Shown here in pieces: positions 13,753-15,646 of a stretch of 15,646 bases of DNA (within the stretch, counting starts at the first letter, position 1; every line of letters starts with the position of its first letter). Below the pieces are notes generated by a model. That model was not told the DNA's origin. It made no database searches and worked only from the letters and a program-made list of their open reading frames with translations. Location: assembly GCF_937919355.1 (NCBI RefSeq), contig NZ_CALFSA010000170.1, forward strand, positions 1 to 15,646, given 5' to 3'. The DNA is from an uncultured Methanofollis sp. (GTDB taxonomy: Archaea > Halobacteriota > Methanomicrobia > Methanomicrobiales > Methanofollaceae). Made by a program: the position numbers and the translations under genes.

Positions 13753-14689
13753 CGGGATAGGGCAGGAGGTCGTCCCGGTGGCCGGGGCGGTCCTCCGTCG
13801 CCTCCACCCGGACTGGGACTACTTCCCTGTCGAGGTCGGCTACGGCCGCTGGCAGAGGTGCGGGTCGGCCATCGGCCCTGAGGAGATGCGGGCCCTTGGA
13901 GAGGCCGATGCCATCCTCTTCGGTGCGGTGACCACGCCCCCCGACCCGGCATACAGGAGCGTGCTCGTACAGATGAGAAAGGACCTCGACCTGTATGCGA
14001 ATGTCCGGCCGGTGCGGGGTCCCGGTGTCGACCTCACGATCGTGCGGGAGAACACCGAGGGACTGTACTCCGGGATCGAGTGGGAACTGCCGGGGTCGTA
14101 CTGCACCCTCCGGGTCGTCACCGAGAGGGGGAGCAGGCGGATTGCACGCTTTGCGGCGGGTCTTGCGAAGGGGGATCGACTCACCATCGGGACAAAGGCG
14201 AATGTCCTGAAGTCAGACACCCTCTTCCGTCGCTGCGCCATCGAGGAGGCGGAGGCCGCAGAGGTGGCATGGGAGGAGAAGTTCATCGACGCACTCTGCC
14301 TTGACGTGCTGATGCACCCCTCCCGTTACGGCGTCATCGTGACGACGAACATCTTTGGTGATATCCTCTCCGACGCGGCGGGGGCGCTCGTCGGCGGCCT
14401 CGGCACCCTCCCCTCGGCGAACATCGGCGACAGTCACGCCCTCTTAGAACCTGTCCACGGTTCGGCGCCCGATATTGCGGGGAAGGGCATCGCAAACCCG
14501 GTGGCTGCGATCCGGAGTGCGGCGATGCTCCTCGCCCATGCAGGCGACAGGGAAGGTGCGGCCGCGGTGGATGCGGCCGTGGACGCCGTCCTTGCGGCGG
14601 GCGTCCGGACCCCCGACCTCGGCGGCACGGCCTCGACGGTGCAGGTCGGCGAGGCGGTGGTCGATCGGATCAACGAGAGGACGCGCTGA
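13727..14689 (+). CDS. aksF: AksF, homoisocitrate dehydrogenase family
   Basis: AksF oxidatively decarboxylates homoisocitrate and its longer homologues with NAD(P), completing each elongation round to 2-oxoadipate, 2-oxopimelate and 2-oxosuberate. The 320-residue protein shows the beta-decarboxylating dehydrogenase motifs: PGDGIGQE at 7-14, LDLYANVRPV at 87-96, RENTEGLYSG at 107-116 (catalytic Tyr114), TKANVLKSD at 156-164 (Lys157), metal-binding D188, D212 and D216 (FGDILSD), and EPVHGSAPDIAGKG at 241-254 for NAD. The ATG at 13727 lies inside the preceding gene (26-bp overlap). It is the last gene of the operon. Isopropylmalate dehydrogenase LeuB is the homologous alternative; context favours AksF. 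Confidence 0.9.
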   Translation: MKVAVVPGDGIGQEVVPVAGAVLRRLHPDWDYFPVEVGYGRWQRCGSAIGPEEMRALGEADAILFGAVTTPPDPAYRSVLVQMRKDLDLYANVRPVRGPGVDLTIVRENTEGLYSGIEWELPGSYCTLRVVTERGSRRIARFAAGLAKGDRLTIGTKANVLKSDTLFRRCAIEEAEAAEVAWEEKFIDALCLDVLMHPSRYGVIVTTNIFGDILSDAAGALVGGLGTLPSANIGDSHALLEPVHGSAPDIAGKGIANPVAAIRSAAMLLAHAGDREGAAAVDAAVDAVLAAGVRTPDLGGTASTVQVGEAVVDRINERTR

Positions 14690-14714
14690 CGGTCGCCTCC
14701 CGCAATTCCCCTCA

Positions 14715-14721
14715 CTTTTTA
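14715..14721 (+). terminator. Possible T5 terminator after aksF
   Basis: T5 at 14716-14720, 27 bases after the aksF stop and just before the convergent VOC gene's stop. It is short, so the support is weak. Confidence 0.3.
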
Positions 14722-15093
14722 TCATTCCGCTTCTGGATTCTCCTCCCAGAGCCCGAACGTGTTCCCCTCTGTATCCTCGCAAACGGCAAGATACCCGAAT
14801 TTCTGAACGACCGTTTTCGGGAGCAGCACCTTTCCGCCGAGGCGGACCACGTCGACGAGGTACGAGTTGACGGATGAAACCCCGATATAACTGGTGATTT
14901 TCTGGTCCGGCATCCCTCGCTTTCCCATGCCGCCGCCAATGCCCGGGGACCCGTCTTCGGTTGTGGTGCTGATCAGGTAATAGTCTGTCCCGCCGGGAAC
15001 CAGTTCAAAGTTCCATCCAAAAAGGCTGGAATAAAAGGTCTTCGCTCGTTCGAGGTCTTCGGCAGGCAGGTCAAAATGTACGATCGTCGCCAT
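14722..15093 (-). CDS. VOC (glyoxalase/bleomycin-resistance fold) family protein
   Basis: A 123-residue single-module VOC protein. It starts MATIVHFDLPAEDLERAKTF, with FYSSLFGWNFE after it, and ends CEDTEGNTFGLWEENP. These N- and C-terminal repeats are the typical halves of one VOC module, which dimerises to form a metal or ligand site. Many such proteins are annotated as glyoxalase-related with no known substrate. The ATG at 15093 has GGTGA five bases upstream on the minus strand. An upstream ATG (15129) would add 12 residues with no ribosome binding site. It is convergent with aksF and separate from the CoB operon. Function unknown; I see no reason to link it to methanogenesis. Confidence 0.88.
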   Translation of the reverse strand: MATIVHFDLPAEDLERAKTFYSSLFGWNFELVPGGTDYYLISTTTEDGSPGIGGGMGKRGMPDQKITSYIGVSSVNSYLVDVVRLGGKVLLPKTVVQKFGYLAVCEDTEGNTFGLWEENPEAE

Positions 15094-15233
15094 GTTTTTC
15101 ACCGGTGGAGGACTGGTGCGGCCATTCATTAACGTTGTGGCTGAGGGGGTGGTGACATGCCTGCAGGAGTGCTCTTTGGTGCTGTTCCCGTGTTCTATTC
15201 AAACCCGGTTCTGGCCCCATCCTTGGAACCGTC

Positions 15234-15242
15234 AAAAAAATA
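15234..15242 (-). terminator. T7 terminator after the partial oxidoreductase gene
   Basis: On the minus strand ATATTTTTTTGAC lies about 20 bases after the TAA at 15261, giving a T7 tract. It separates this gene from the VOC gene downstream. Confidence 0.5.
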
Positions 15243-15260
15243 TTCTGAAGTGTGAATGCC

Positions 15261-15646
15261 TTATTCTCTCTTCCTTTTTTTCAAGAGATCTGCGGCCGCA
15301 GGTATCAGGCCGTGGACCCCGTCAGCGAGGGGGTGGACCTCGATGAGGTCCCGGAAGTCGTCGACCGTACGCCTGTGCCTGATAGCCTCGGCCATGTAGG
15401 TGGCGATGATCCCGGCGCCCGGCGAGGCCGCCCAGACCCCCCTGATCTCCCCGTTCTCAGGGTCGACCAGGACCTTCCCGAGGCCTGTGTCACCTCCGGG
15501 CACTGACCAGAAGGACCCCGGCCCTGCCGGTGCTGGCACCGAGAGTTCGACCCCCTCGTCGTCCTCTGCAAGGGCGAATGCGAGGTCGTTCGCGAGGCTG
15601 ATACTCTGCGGCACGACCGAAGGGGCATAGCGCATCTCATGGCCGA
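15261..15646 (-). CDS. C-terminal part of a pyridine nucleotide-disulfide oxidoreductase (5' end outside window)
   Basis: The frame is open from the right edge of the window to TAA 15261-15263, about 128 codons. The visible part matches the dimerisation domain of dihydrolipoamide dehydrogenase/mercuric reductase-like flavoproteins: GLGKVLVDPENGEIRGVWAA, then a helix, then DLIEVHPLADG. The usual HPTxSE signature appears as HPLADG, so the His is kept but the Glu of the catalytic dyad is replaced by Gly. The protein ends in a basic KKRKRE tail. A Met at 15635 could be misread as the start, but the frame continues upstream. The FAD- and NAD-binding domains and the redox cysteines lie beyond the window, so substrate and activity cannot be judged. 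Confidence 0.7.
   Translation of the reverse strand, partial: GHEMRYAPSVVPQSISLANDLAFALAEDDEGVELSVPAPAGPGSFWSVPGGDTGLGKVLVDPENGEIRGVWAASPGAGIIATYMAEAIRHRRTVDDFRDLIEVHPLADGVHGLIPAAADLLKKRKRE

Noticed and set aside
10129..14689. Leucine biosynthesis operon leuA-leuCD-leuB
   Set aside because: AksE has the YLRT homoaconitase loop, AksA lacks the LeuA regulatory domain, and methanogen-specific families share the operon.

Overview
This GC-rich window comes from a hydrogenotrophic methanogenic archaeon, most likely of the order Methanomicrobiales (Methanoculleus/Methanofollis-like; the genus is a guess). Enzymes found only or mainly in methanogens fill it: cytosolic heterodisulfide reductase, the ferredoxin subunits of formylmethanofuran dehydrogenase, formyltransferase Ftr, methanogenesis marker protein 11, and the coenzyme B (CoB) chain-elongation enzymes AksA/D/E/F.

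Left part (1-4333, minus strand): five tightly packed genes in transcription order fwdG, fwdF, hdrC, hdrB, hdrA. HdrA runs off the left edge. They form an electron path linking flavin-based electron bifurcation at HdrABC to CO2 reduction at formylmethanofuran dehydrogenase. An intergenic region (4334-4670) holds a probable minus-strand promoter and two small inverted repeats. It separates them from the divergent ftr (4671-5552), whose product uses formylmethanofuran. ftr ends at a T8 terminator, followed by about 600 bp without a convincing gene but with several hairpins (5561-6164).

Centre and right (6201-14689, plus strand): nine genes, almost all overlapping, preceded by a 28-bp imperfect palindrome. 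Their order is a TiaS-like marker-11 paralogue, marker protein 11, a radical SAM protein, a shortened IorA-like thiamine-diphosphate enzyme, aksA, aksD, aksE, an unrecognised Cys-rich protein and aksF. AksA/D/E/F lengthen 2-oxoglutarate to 2-oxosuberate. The later CoB steps (decarboxylation to 7-oxoheptanoate, thiol introduction, joining to threonine, phosphorylation) have, to my knowledge, no firmly assigned genes. The five other genes in the operon are good candidates for them. This is the most interesting part of the window.

Right edge (14722-15646, minus strand): a small VOC/glyoxalase-fold protein, and the C-terminal part of a disulfide-oxidoreductase-type flavoprotein that continues beyond the window. 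I saw no tRNA, rRNA, CRISPR array or insertion sequence.
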